27,113 nucleotides of DNA, from contig HF998355.1 of the NCBI GenBank assembly GCA_000433735.1, positions 65,745 to 92,857 of the forward strand. The letters are read 5' to 3'. This stretch comes from Clostridium sp. CAG:167. GTDB lineage: Bacteria; Bacillota; Clostridia; Lachnospirales; Lachnospiraceae. Shown in pieces: positions 15,016-22,495 of the stretch. Below the pieces are notes generated by a model. It did not search any database and was not told where the DNA came from. It saw only the letters and a list, made by a program, of their open reading frames with translations. The translations under genes were made by a program, and so were the position numbers. How positions within the stretch are numbered: the stretch's first letter is position 1; each line of letters starts with the position of its first letter.

Positions 15016-16044
15016 CTACCTGAAATCCTCTTCCTTCAGCAGCACATTCTCTGCAATATCATTCGCTGCATACTTACCGATAACCTCTTTCATCCGGTAG
15101 GACGGAATCCCTGTTCCCGGCCGTTTGGACCAGATCATATCTTCCTCAATGCGTTGTCCTTTTTTGATCGGGCACTTGGTAACCAGACTGCGGAAAGCCC
15201 AGGAACGAACCTCTTCCTCATCCGGATGTACCTTTTTCACTGATCCCAGTGCATCTTCCAGTTTGCGGATGCCGTCCACCAGCTGATGCAGTTCCTGAAA
15301 ATCTATGGAGACTGCCTGATCCGGTCCCGGTGTTCTCTTATCCAGGATCACGTGCTTTTCTATGATTCTGGCTCCTAATGTCACCGCCCCAAAACTAGTA
15401 TACAGATCCGGTGTGTGGTCAGAATGTCCGATCACCGCATCCGGAAAATGTTTTTCCATTTTGAGTATAAATTTCAGATTGATGTCCTCATACTTTGGTG
15501 GATATTCTGACACGCAGTTGGTAAAAGCTAATGGCGTATCCGTAACAGACAAAACATCATAGGTTCTCTGTATCTCCTCAATAGTACTCATTCCTGTAGA
15601 TATGATCATTGGCTTTCCAAGCCTCGCGATCCGCACCAAAGTCGGAATATCTGTCATTTCCCCGGAACCAATCTTAAAGGCATCCACTCCCATGGCATCC
15701 AGCTCATAGGCGGCCTTCAGACTGAACGGGGTACACAAATACTGTATCCCTATTTTCTCGCAGTATTCCATCAGATCCCGGTGCTGCTTCAAAGTCAGGG
15801 CGTGTTTCTTCAAAAAATCATACAGGGGCATATCCTGTTTGGCCGCTACCGGCACATCCCTCAGCATTTCCTCATCCGGCAGGTGATGCTGGAACTTAAT
15901 GCAGTCTGCCCCCGCCAGTTTTGCCTGGCGGCACATTTCCTTTGCTGCCTCTACATCCCCCATATGATTATCGCAGCCTTCCGCTATGATATAGACCGGA
16001 TATCCGTTTCCAATTTTTTTCTTTCCAATCTGTATTTCACTCAT
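15016..16044 (-). CDS. neuB: NeuB-type nonulosonate synthase (second copy), 342 aa
   Basis: Condenses phosphoenolpyruvate with an N-acyl hexosamine to give a nine-carbon sugar acid. N-terminal TIM barrel with IIAEGCDNHMGD, KFQHH, FKIGSGE, ISTGM, IGHSDHT and IEKHVILDKRTPGPD segments, the last two holding the metal-ligand histidines of the family; C-terminal SAF (antifreeze-like) domain with KRPGTGIPS. ATG at 16044 is six bases after AAGGGGGAG; an earlier in-frame GTG at 16068 lies in the neuA stop and is less likely. It differs strongly from the NeuB at 16780 (EGCDNHMGD against EIGINHEGS), so it probably uses a different precursor sugar. Confidence 0.9.
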   Translation of the reverse strand: MSEIQIGKKKIGNGYPVYIIAEGCDNHMGDVEAAKEMCRQAKLAGADCIKFQHHLPDEEMLRDVPVAAKQDMPLYDFLKKHALTLKQHRDLMEYCEKIGIQYLCTPFSLKAAYELDAMGVDAFKIGSGEMTDIPTLVRIARLGKPMIISTGMSTIEEIQRTYDVLSVTDTPLAFTNCVSEYPPKYEDINLKFILKMEKHFPDAVIGHSDHTPDLYTSFGAVTLGARIIEKHVILDKRTPGPDQAVSIDFQELHQLVDGIRKLEDALGSVKKVHPDEEEVRSWAFRSLVTKCPIKKGQRIEEDMIWSKRPGTGIPSYRMKEVIGKYAANDIAENVLLKEEDFR

Positions 16045-16067
16045 GCTCTTCTCCCCCTTTGTAAGCA

Positions 16068-16760
16068 CTACATCTCAAGAACAAGAATCCTCTTGCCAAG
16101 ATAATAAGATGCCAGTTCAAAATCCTCCGGTTCATCAATATCCAGACTTCGTTCCCTTGGTATTTCATATCCTGCCGGATTATCATTAAGACTGGTCGTC
16201 TTTGTCAGCCGTTCTACCTTGTTGACATACACACTGCCATTGACCCGGTACCACGGTTTCATGTCCTGCCTGCGGACGGTACTTCCCTCTGTTAAAAGCG
16301 GCGTCAGTTCTCCGTTTTCATCCATCTGGCGCATCAGAACCGGTGGATCCTGTACCTTTGATACAGAAACCACATCTTTACCGTTTTCCAATGCCTTTTG
16401 GATGGCTCCGGTTATGTCCTCTGCCAGTCTCAAAGGACTGGTGGGCTGTAATAAAACAACATATTCATAGTCTTCTTCCAGCCGGTCCAGCACATCCCAT
16501 ACCGCATCGATAGTTTTAGACGTATCGGCTGCCAGTTGGGCCGGCCGCATAAATGGTACTTCGGCACCGTATTTTTCTGCCACCTGAGCAATCTCTTTAC
16601 TGTCTGTCGAAACTACAACCCGGTCAATCTCCGGGCACTTTAATGCCTCTTCAATGGTATATGCCATCAACGGTTTTCCGTTTAACTCTTTTATATTTTT
16701 CCCTGGGATTCCTTTGCTTCCTCCCCGGGCTGGTATGATTGCTAATATCTTCCCCTTCAC
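16068..16760 (-). CDS. neuA: CMP-nonulosonate cytidylyltransferase (NeuA-type), 230 aa
   Basis: Activates a nonulosonic acid with CTP. The nucleotide-binding opening IIPARGGSKGIPGKNI is at residues 8-23, with VVSTDS at 49-54, LLQPTSPLR at 103-111 and the closing SLDIDEPEDFELA, all typical of NeuA/LegF/PseF cytidylyltransferases. No C-terminal esterase domain. The start is GTG at 16760, after GGAGAAGA; an out-of-frame ATG lies just upstream. It is the only cytidylyltransferase for two NeuB-type synthases in the window, so it either accepts both products or a partner lies elsewhere. Confidence 0.92.
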   Translation of the reverse strand: MKGKILAIIPARGGSKGIPGKNIKELNGKPLMAYTIEEALKCPEIDRVVVSTDSKEIAQVAEKYGAEVPFMRPAQLAADTSKTIDAVWDVLDRLEEDYEYVVLLQPTSPLRLAEDITGAIQKALENGKDVVSVSKVQDPPVLMRQMDENGELTPLLTEGSTVRRQDMKPWYRVNGSVYVNKVERLTKTTSLNDNPAGYEIPRERSLDIDEPEDFELASYYLGKRILVLEM

Positions 16761-16779
16761 AGGCCATTCTTCTCCTTAT

Positions 16780-17820
16780 CTATTCCACCATATTTCTTGT
16801 TATCTGCGTATCCACGGCAATATCTTCCGCCGCTTTTTTCCCCAGCACATTTTCATATTCTCTGGCAGGTATTTCACCGGTTCCCGGCCGTTTGACCCAG
16901 ATATTTTCTTTGGTAAACACCTCTCCTTTTTTCACCGGTGCAATGGTTACGACGGTGGCAAAAGCAAAGTCAATAGTCACCTGTTCTTCCGGCAGTGCCC
17001 CCTTGGTTCCTCCCCGCATCAACGGCACTTCTTTGGCCGCCTGAAGCAGTTCCCCACAAGCCTCCTCGTCCATCGAACAGATAATATCCGGACCGGTTCT
17101 CGCCATCTCATCTGTAAAATGACGCTCCACCAGATCTGCACCAAGAGCCAGCGCTGCAATACAAGCATTGTTATTCAGCGTGTGGTCAGAGAGACCAACC
17201 GGCACATCTGGGAACTCTTTCATCATTTCCTGCATCCCGCCGAGCCGGACCCACTGCGGCTTAGTAGGGTACAGATTCGTCGTATGCATCATCGCATACG
17301 GAACACCATACTTCTCCATAATGTTCACCGCTTTTGCTACACTTTTAAGGTCATTCATTCCGGTAGACACGATCATAGGCTTTCCAAACTCAGCAATATG
17401 CTCCACAAGCGGATCATTGTTCAATTCTCCGGAGCCAATCTTGTATGCCTTTACCCCCATGCGCTCCAGTCTGTCTGCCGCTGCTCTGGAAAAAGGCGTA
17501 CTGATAAATTCCATTCCCAGGCTTTCTGTATATGCCTTTAACTCTCTTTCTTCCCCTTCATCCAGCGCACACCTGGCCATAATGTCATAGATTGAATCGG
17601 AAGAATTGCCGGGAATCACATTCTTTGCCACCCGGCACATCTCATCTTCTACTACATGGGTCTGATGCTTGATCAGCCGTGCCCCGGCCCGGTATGCCGC
17701 CGTCACCATCTCTTTGGCAACCGTCAGACTTCCCTCATGATTGATACCGATCTCCGGGATCACCAGTGCCTGTTTTTCGTCTCCCACACATATATCTCCT
17801 ATGTAAAACTTTTTCTTCAC
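16780..17820 (-). CDS. neuB: NeuB-type nonulosonate synthase, 346 aa
   Basis: PEP-dependent synthase of the NeuB/LegI family: VIPEIGINHEGS, IKHQTH, YKIGSGE, IVSTGM, VGLSDHT and LVERHFTDEMARTGPD in the barrel, and an SAF domain with KRPGTGEIPA at the end. The start is GTG at 17820, eight bases after AAGGGGG and overlapping the neuC stop as GTGA; starting at 17871 would add 17 residues inside neuC with no family match. Tight coupling to neuC suggests that it uses the epimerase product (ManNAc or the 2,4-diacetamido analogue). Neuraminic versus legionaminic acid cannot be settled from sequence alone. Confidence 0.92.
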   Translation of the reverse strand: MKKKFYIGDICVGDEKQALVIPEIGINHEGSLTVAKEMVTAAYRAGARLIKHQTHVVEDEMCRVAKNVIPGNSSDSIYDIMARCALDEGEERELKAYTESLGMEFISTPFSRAAADRLERMGVKAYKIGSGELNNDPLVEHIAEFGKPMIVSTGMNDLKSVAKAVNIMEKYGVPYAMMHTTNLYPTKPQWVRLGGMQEMMKEFPDVPVGLSDHTLNNNACIAALALGADLVERHFTDEMARTGPDIICSMDEEACGELLQAAKEVPLMRGGTKGALPEEQVTIDFAFATVVTIAPVKKGEVFTKENIWVKRPGTGEIPAREYENVLGKKAAEDIAVDTQITRNMVE

Positions 17821-18980
17821 CTTCTTAGCCCCCTTATGTCTACAAAGGTTTTCTGGATATCCAGATTCCATATATCCTGACGGTCTAATACATCAAAAAA
17901 CAGTTCCGTACTGTTGCCGCCGCCAAATCCTTCCGCCTGGATCCTGTGTTCCCTGACCCGGGACAGTTTATCCAGAATGTCCGGCACATTTTCCTCTGCG
18001 TGCTGGATATTTTTTAACTGTTCCATATCATACCGTCCCTGCTGTCTGCTTCCAATGTCGATAGCCGGGATTCCATAGATACCGCTTTCACGAATGCCGG
18101 CACTGGAGTTTCCTACGATGACACTGGCATTCTTCAAAAAAGTAAGGAAATACTCAAAACGGATAGATGGAAAAATCCGAAAATGCTTGTTGCCATACAG
18201 CCGGCCGATTTCATTCAAAACAATCTCTGTTCCATTATCATTGTTAGGATAAACAACTATATAATTTCCCCCGGACTGAAGCAACGCCTCCACTACCTGA
18301 TGAATATGGTCTGCCAGTTCTTCCACTTCCGTAGTCACCGGGTGATACATAAAAATGCCGTAAGAATCGAACTCTATCTCATATCTTTCACAAGCCTGCT
18401 CCAGAGAAGGCAGATTTCCTCCCAGCATAATATCAATATCCGGGGATCCTATGACAAAGACCCTCTCCGGCTGTTCCCCCATCTGAAGCAGCCTTTTCCT
18501 GGCCTCTTCATTACACACAAAGTGCAGGTGAGCAAACTTAGAGATAGCATGCCGGATGGAATCATCAATGGTGCCGGAGATCTCGCCTCCCTCAATGTGT
18601 GCCACCAAAATATTATTCAATGCCCCGGTAATGGCACCTGCCAGTGCGTCGATCCGGTCTCCATGTACTACGATCATATCCGGCTGGATTTTTTCTGTAT
18701 AACGGGCCAGATTCATCAACACCACCCCCAGATTATGACTCATGTTGTCGGTCATTACCTGTTCAAAAGCAACATAGGTGTTCCTGTATCCATCCTTCTG
18801 TACCTCTCTGTAGGTACTGCCATATTTCTGCAGAAGGTGCATACCGGAAACATAGACAAACACCTCATATCTGTCCTGCATCCTCTCCATCCTCTGCATG
18901 ATAGGCTTGATCTTTCCGTAATCCGCTCTCGTGCCGGTAATAAACAGTATCTTCTTCCTTTGATCCATCTTCTTATCCAT
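17817..18980 (-). CDS. neuC: UDP-sugar 2-epimerase, hydrolysing (NeuC/LegG-type), 387 aa
   Basis: Converts a UDP-HexNAc to the free 2-epimer and UDP, giving the substrate for NeuB. GTRADYGKIKP at residues 16-26, HGDR at 106-109, HIEGGEISG at 128-136 and SPDIDIM at 179-185 match the NeuC/LegG family, and a GNSSAGIRE segment lies in the C-terminal domain. The start is ATG at 18980 or 18968; the frame reaches 19094, but that extension passes through the promoter and part of the flagellin terminator and so is not coding. First gene of the nonulosonate operon, driven by the promoter at 19017-19046. Confidence 0.9.
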   Translation of the reverse strand: MDKKMDQRKKILFITGTRADYGKIKPIMQRMERMQDRYEVFVYVSGMHLLQKYGSTYREVQKDGYRNTYVAFEQVMTDNMSHNLGVVLMNLARYTEKIQPDMIVVHGDRIDALAGAITGALNNILVAHIEGGEISGTIDDSIRHAISKFAHLHFVCNEEARKRLLQMGEQPERVFVIGSPDIDIMLGGNLPSLEQACERYEIEFDSYGIFMYHPVTTEVEELADHIHQVVEALLQSGGNYIVVYPNNDNGTEIVLNEIGRLYGNKHFRIFPSIRFEYFLTFLKNASVIVGNSSAGIRESGIYGIPAIDIGSRQQGRYDMEQLKNIQHAEENVPDILDKLSRVREHRIQAEGFGGGNSTELFFDVLDRQDIWNLDIQKTFVDIRGLRR

Positions 18981-19016
18981 ACCTTTTTCGTATTTGTTCG
19001 TTCTTATTTTTCTTCT

Positions 19017-19046
19017 ATCATACCATAAAAAAGACTTTATTTCCAA
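19017..19046 (-). promoter_or_regulatory. Housekeeping sigma promoter of the neu operon
   Basis: Minus strand: TTGGAA (-35, 19041-19046), 18-base spacer, TATGAT (-10, 19017-19022) with TGG in front, an extended -10. The -35 box lies just past the U-run of the flagellin terminator. The predicted start near 19010 leaves a 30-40 base leader to neuC. It indicates that sugar synthesis is expressed independently of the sigma-28 flagellin promoter. Confidence 0.65.
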
Positions 19047-19047
19047 G

Positions 19048-19081
19048 AAAAAAAGAGAGAGACCAATGATCTCTCTCTTTT
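19048..19081 (-). terminator. Rho-independent terminator of the flagellin gene
   Basis: A stem of 11-12 bp (AAAGAGAGAGA/TCTCTCTCTTT, loop of seven bases at 19063-19069) is followed on the minus strand by seven T. It lies 50 bases after the flagellin stop codon and is the strongest terminator in the window. Confidence 0.9.
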
Positions 19082-19131
19082 CGTACAAATTCATTATGAC
19101 GCCGCTTACGCAGCCTCCGAACCAGTAAAGA

Positions 19132-19947
19132 TTACTGTAACAGAGAAAGTACTCCCTGGTTTGCCTGGTTTGCCTGAGCCAGCATAGAAGTAGCTGCCTG
19201 CTGCAAGATGCTCTCCTTGGAGAATTTTGTCATTTCGTCTGCCATATCAGTATCACGGATACGAGACTCTGCTGACTGCATGTTCTCTGCTGTGTTGTCA
19301 TCCACTTTAACAGTGTACTCAAGACGGTTCTGAACAGCACCAAGTTTTGAACGCTCAGTTGTTACACTCTTGATCATATCATCGATAGTATCGATAACTG
19401 CAGAGTTCGCTTTACCATCTCCGCCAGTAACAGTAGGATTAGCCCAAGCTGTTTTATCGATAGAAACAGAGATACCCTGCTCTTGGTTTGCACCAACCTG
19501 GAAATACTGGTTCTTATAGTTGCCATCCAACAGTTTTTTCTTGTTGAACTCAGTGTCAGTGTTGATACGCTCAAACTCTTTACCGATCTCGTTCAACTCG
19601 TCCTGAATCTTCTGGAAATCGTTATCTTTGTCTTTATCCAATACACCAGAGTTAGATGCCTGAACTACCAGCTCACGAGCTCTCTGAAGAATAGCATGCT
19701 GCTGATCCATAGCACCTTCAGCTGTCTGGATAAGAGAAATACCATCCTGTGCGTTATCAGATGCACGGTTCAAGCCACGAACCTGAGCTCTCATCTTCTC
19801 AGAAATAGCAAGACCTGCTGCATCATCAGCTGCACGGTTGATTCTGTATCCACTGGAAAGTTTCTCAGTAGATTTAGCCAGGTTGTTTCCTACGATTCCT
19901 AACTGTCTGTTAGCGTTCATTGATGTAATGTTGTGTTGTACGATCAT
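19132..19947 (-). CDS. fliC: Flagellin, 271 aa
   Basis: Filament subunit. The N terminus (MIVQHNITSMNANRQL, SSGYRINRAADDAAGLAIS) and C terminus (SRIRDTDMADEMTKFSKESILQQAATSMLAQANQANQGVLSLL) are the D0/D1 coiled-coil parts; the middle is very short, so there is almost no D2/D3 variable domain. The LQRARELVVQASN segment corresponds to the D1 region seen by TLR5 in other flagellins. Surface Ser/Thr in the short centre (about 150-200) are candidates for the glycans made by the neighbouring genes. Start ATG at 19947 after AAGGAGG. Monocistronic, with its own sigma-28 promoter, CsrA-type leader and terminator. Confidence 0.97.
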   Translation of the reverse strand: MIVQHNITSMNANRQLGIVGNNLAKSTEKLSSGYRINRAADDAAGLAISEKMRAQVRGLNRASDNAQDGISLIQTAEGAMDQQHAILQRARELVVQASNSGVLDKDKDNDFQKIQDELNEIGKEFERINTDTEFNKKKLLDGNYKNQYFQVGANQEQGISVSIDKTAWANPTVTGGDGKANSAVIDTIDDMIKSVTTERSKLGAVQNRLEYTVKVDDNTAENMQSAESRIRDTDMADEMTKFSKESILQQAATSMLAQANQANQGVLSLLQ

Positions 19948-19953
19948 AATGAT

Positions 19954-19966
19954 TACCTCCTTGTAA
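19954..19966 (-). promoter_or_regulatory. CsrA-type site covering the flagellin ribosome site
   Basis: The minus strand reads TTACAAGGAGGTA, matching the CsrA consensus (ACARGGAxGU) almost completely and including the Shine-Dalgarno sequence. Bound CsrA would block translation initiation, as in Bacillus subtilis hag. Confidence 0.7.
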
Positions 19967-19970
19967 TTCG

Positions 19971-19988
19971 CCGCAATTCCCTTTGCGG
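19971..19988 (-). promoter_or_regulatory. Leader hairpin presenting a GGGA loop
   Basis: A 6-bp perfect stem CCGCAA/TTGCGG encloses a six-base loop AGGGAA, just upstream of the ribosome site. A GGA-type motif in a hairpin loop is the form CsrA prefers, so it may be a third contact. A second stem, GAGAAGTG/CACTTCTC, lies at 20016-20032. Confidence 0.5.
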
Positions 19989-20072
19989 ATTGTTTTTAAT
20001 TGTTTATAATATCGAGAGAAGTGACACTTCTCACTGCGGGCCCTGCAATGATGTCGGTCCGCTTCCCTCGTT

Positions 20073-20085
20073 ACTATCCTTGTAA
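20073..20085 (-). promoter_or_regulatory. Distal CsrA-type site in the flagellin leader
   Basis: The minus strand reads TTACAAGGATAGT, a near-consensus CsrA site about 110 bases upstream of the site on the ribosome-binding sequence. A paired upstream site is the arrangement known from the B. subtilis hag leader, where a CsrA dimer bridges the two. Confidence 0.65.
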
Positions 20086-20114
20086 GAGATTGTTTCTTTC
20101 TCTCTGACATTATA

Positions 20115-20141
20115 TATATCGGAGCCTTTTTTTGTTACTTA
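20115..20141 (-). promoter_or_regulatory. Sigma-28-type promoter of flagellin
   Basis: Minus strand: TAAG (20138-20141), then 15 bases, then CCGATATA (20115-20122), close to the sigma-28/sigma-D pattern TAAA-N15-GCCGATAT. It overlaps the last codons of orf78. Predicted start near 20108, giving a leader of about 160 bases. Confidence 0.75.
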
Positions 20142-20371
20142 ACCCCCAGATCAAATTTTTTTTCAGGATTTTTTTTGTCTTCTGTTTCATAGAGCAAAAG
20201 ATCTGCCGCGTACAGATAATCTCCCTGTTCCAGGGCATCAAATAAAGGATTCACTATCTCTGCCGCCTGAGGCAGCGCACTAAGCTGTCCTGCCTGTGCC
20301 ATAAATGCATTCATTCCTTCTTCTGCCTGCTCCCCGTAAAAAAGGTCTGCTATCTCCTGCCAAGTACTCAT
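20135..20371 (-). CDS. Small acidic protein after maf, 78 aa
   Basis: I do not recognise a family. It has no signal peptide, membrane segment or cysteine, and looks all-helical: STWQEIADLFYG, MNAFMAQAGQ, AEIVNPLFDALEQGDYLYAADLLLYE, then a charged tail EDKKNPEKKFD. The D-A-L-E-Q-G-D-Y-L-Y-A-A-D stretch is TPR-like. ATG at 20371 overlaps the maf stop (ATGA), so the two are co-translated and probably act together, perhaps as a Maf partner or chaperone. The flagellin promoter begins within its last codons. Confidence 0.75.
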   Translation of the reverse strand: MSTWQEIADLFYGEQAEEGMNAFMAQAGQLSALPQAAEIVNPLFDALEQGDYLYAADLLLYETEDKKNPEKKFDLGVK

Positions 20372-21930
20372 GCCAAAAATCCCCCTTTCTGCAATTGATC
20401 CTCCACAAAGTCAAGTGCCTTTTCAAACCGTTCTTCCCGCTCTGCATCCACTATCTTCATATAGGACAAGACCATATCCATTACCGGTATCTGCCTGTAA
20501 TCCTCTTCAAAGAAAGTTTTATGATACCCCCACTGGCGGATCTGCTTTATATCTTCCCCACATCGGTACATCTGCTCTTCCATTTTCATGCCCTCTTCCG
20601 GGTGAATCTGGTTATCTGCACTTTCCAGCCTGTTTCTAAATGCATGTTTCTTCGACGGCAGGGCATCGCACACCTGCTTCAGCGTCTCCCGGGTGCTGCC
20701 CTCCAGATGCACGCCCCCTTCCGTGGCATTGATCACCTTTACCCCCGGATAGCGATCCATCATCTTTTCAAACCATTTTTTAAATTCCATCCAGTCCATG
20801 CGGGACCACACTGTCCCACCATAGTATCCTTCTGTCTCGATCTTTTCTACCGGATAGGCTGATTCATCCCTGCCTGCCACATGACTGGCACCGCTGTCTG
20901 CAAAAGCCAGATCCTGACCGATCAAGATCAATTTCTTTGCCCCCAGTTCTACTGCCGACGCATACATAGCCGTGGAAACTCCCAGATAGTATGGCACCTG
21001 TGCCTCCGGAATTCCTGCCCTCTTCTGCATCATCCGGATCTGTTCATGGTCGTATCCCCAAATCTTAGGTGCCTGGTTAGATGTAAGAAATTCCGTTCTG
21101 GTATTGGAAGATGCCAGCACCGGAATCTCCTTGCTTCTCGGGTCTGCAAAACAAGCCAGATCCTTTCCCGCATCCACACTAGCCACCAGATCCGGCACAA
21201 TATCATGTGCCAACATAGTAGGCAGAGCAGCATCCACACACCAGATCAAGGCTCTTTGCTCCACTCTCTTTAATTCTTCTATGTTTTTCTCCAAAGACGG
21301 TCCTGCCGACACCAGTATCACCGGGATATCCGCATCCCAGTCTTTTTTCAGTCTCGCCAGCGGAACACCCTGCTCCATGATCCGGAAGTTCTGTATCTGA
21401 TTGCTGATCATCGCTGCCATAAATCTTTTTAACGGTGCCCGCATAAAGGTGATATCATCACAGACTGTCTGGCAGATCTGCTGCAGCCTGGCAAGTTCAT
21501 CCTCATACCATCCCACATATCCCGGATGCATACTAAGCATAGTCCGTTCTACCCAGTCATCATCCAGCAGATCCTTTACTTCCTTTTCCAGTGCCGGCAG
21601 TTCTGCCATACTGAAAATATGTATTCTTTTGTTTTTTACCGCCTTTTTGTACAGATTACTGCTTTTCATGGCCTGATACACTTTATCCTCCGGCTCCAGT
21701 ACCAAAACCTTTCCCGGCACTTTATCCGCTGCCTCTAACAGGATCTGGCAGTCTCCCATACCAAACAGGATCAGATTTTCCGTCCGGTCAGACAACCATT
21801 TCTTTCCCCACACAAAGGCGGCATACCGTCCCGAGTACAGGCTGCCCAGATGTCTGACGCCTCTCTCGCTCCTCAGCACCGGGACCGGGTGACCATCCTT
21901 TGCCCGCAGGGTTTCACATTTTATTGTCAT
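20368..21930 (-). CDS. maf: Motility accessory factor (Maf), DUF115 flagellin glycosyltransferase, 520 aa
   Basis: Maf proteins transfer nonulosonic acids from their CMP forms to Ser/Thr of flagellin in the cytoplasm before export. The central DUF115 (MptE-like) domain is recognisable around residues 200-370: VILVSAGPSL at 204-213, DIVPDLVASVDAG, VPYYLGVSTAMYASAVELGAKKLILIGQDLAF and the following ASHVAGRD. Start ATG at 21930, five bases after AAGGAGG; the longer frame from 21963 lies in a hairpin and lacks a site. Its place beside flagellin and the neu operon makes it the expected enzyme joining sugar to filament. Confidence 0.9.
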   Translation of the reverse strand: MTIKCETLRAKDGHPVPVLRSERGVRHLGSLYSGRYAAFVWGKKWLSDRTENLILFGMGDCQILLEAADKVPGKVLVLEPEDKVYQAMKSSNLYKKAVKNKRIHIFSMAELPALEKEVKDLLDDDWVERTMLSMHPGYVGWYEDELARLQQICQTVCDDITFMRAPLKRFMAAMISNQIQNFRIMEQGVPLARLKKDWDADIPVILVSAGPSLEKNIEELKRVEQRALIWCVDAALPTMLAHDIVPDLVASVDAGKDLACFADPRSKEIPVLASSNTRTEFLTSNQAPKIWGYDHEQIRMMQKRAGIPEAQVPYYLGVSTAMYASAVELGAKKLILIGQDLAFADSGASHVAGRDESAYPVEKIETEGYYGGTVWSRMDWMEFKKWFEKMMDRYPGVKVINATEGGVHLEGSTRETLKQVCDALPSKKHAFRNRLESADNQIHPEEGMKMEEQMYRCGEDIKQIRQWGYHKTFFEEDYRQIPVMDMVLSYMKIVDAEREERFEKALDFVEDQLQKGGFLA

Positions 21931-21951
21931 GTTTTCCTCCTTAACCAAAAC

Positions 21952-21974
21952 CAGGACAGGCAAAACCTGTCCTG
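21952..21974 (-). other. Hairpin in the fliT-like/maf gap
   Basis: A perfect 9-bp stem (CAGGACAGG/CCTGTCCTG) with a five-base loop sits 21 bases upstream of the maf start. What follows on the minus strand is only a broken T run (GTTTTGGTT), so it is a weak terminator at best; an mRNA-processing or attenuation element that lowers maf expression is possible. Confidence 0.6.
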
Positions 21975-21983
21975 ATATCGTAT

Positions 21984-22472
21984 TTATTTTTTCTGATTGA
22001 AATAAAAGGACTGCTCCGGTATATGAGTGTTGGTCATATTCCGGTAATATCTGGATGCCGTCTGGCTGTTCATGTGGTATTCACGGATCTTCTTCCGCTC
22101 TGCAGACAGATATGCCTTTAACCTCTCGCTGTTCTGATTCTCCAGTGCCTGGATCTTCATGCCATACTCCGAAACAATCACAATGCTTTTTTGCATGCGC
22201 TGGATATTTTCTTTATACTGATCCTTGTGGCTGCGGATTTCCGACTCCACTTTAGCAAAAAGTGTATCAAACCCTTCATCCATCTCATTCAGCGCCTCAA
22301 TCCACCGCCCCTTCTCTTCCAGGATCTCATGAAAACGCTCCTGATCCAGTTCCTCCTGCTTCAAAAGTGCTTCCTGTTCCCTGGTACGTTCCAGGATATC
22401 TCTGAGAAGATGCTCTTTCTTCTTCAGCACATCTTCCAGCATTCGCACATAAACACTGTTCTGCCTCTCCAT
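21984..22472 (-). CDS. FliT/FlgN-like flagellar export chaperone, 162 aa
   Basis: A helical, highly charged protein predicted as coiled coil over most of its length (heptad-like ERTREQEALLKQEELDQ and following), typical of FlgN/FliT-type chaperones. It ends YYRNMTNTHIPEQSFYFNQKK, like FlgN-family proteins of clostridia. ATG at 22472 is six bases after AAGGAG; the frame also opens at GTG 22496 on the fliS stop but without a site. Position after fliD and fliS suggests a chaperone for FliD or hook-associated proteins; naming it FliT or FlgN is uncertain. Confidence 0.75.
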   Translation of the reverse strand: MERQNSVYVRMLEDVLKKKEHLLRDILERTREQEALLKQEELDQERFHEILEEKGRWIEALNEMDEGFDTLFAKVESEIRSHKDQYKENIQRMQKSIVIVSEYGMKIQALENQNSERLKAYLSAERKKIREYHMNSQTASRYYRNMTNTHIPEQSFYFNQKK

Positions 22473-22495
22473 AGCCATCTCCTTTTGCGCAGGCA

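Noticed and set aside
16654..17541. Long plus-strand frame (295 codons) opposite neuA and neuB
   Set aside because: It is antisense to well-conserved enzymes, its translation has no domain or compositional sense, and no ribosome site precedes it. The same applies to the other plus-strand frames, including 18183-19028.
17817..19094. NeuC starting at 19094
   Set aside because: The extra 38 residues pass through a promoter and part of a terminator hairpin and have no family match; ATG 18980 or 18968 is preferred.
19910..20110. 66-codon frame in the flagellin leader
   Set aside because: It begins at the predicted transcript start without a ribosome site and runs over the flagellin start. The regulatory leader explains the region better.
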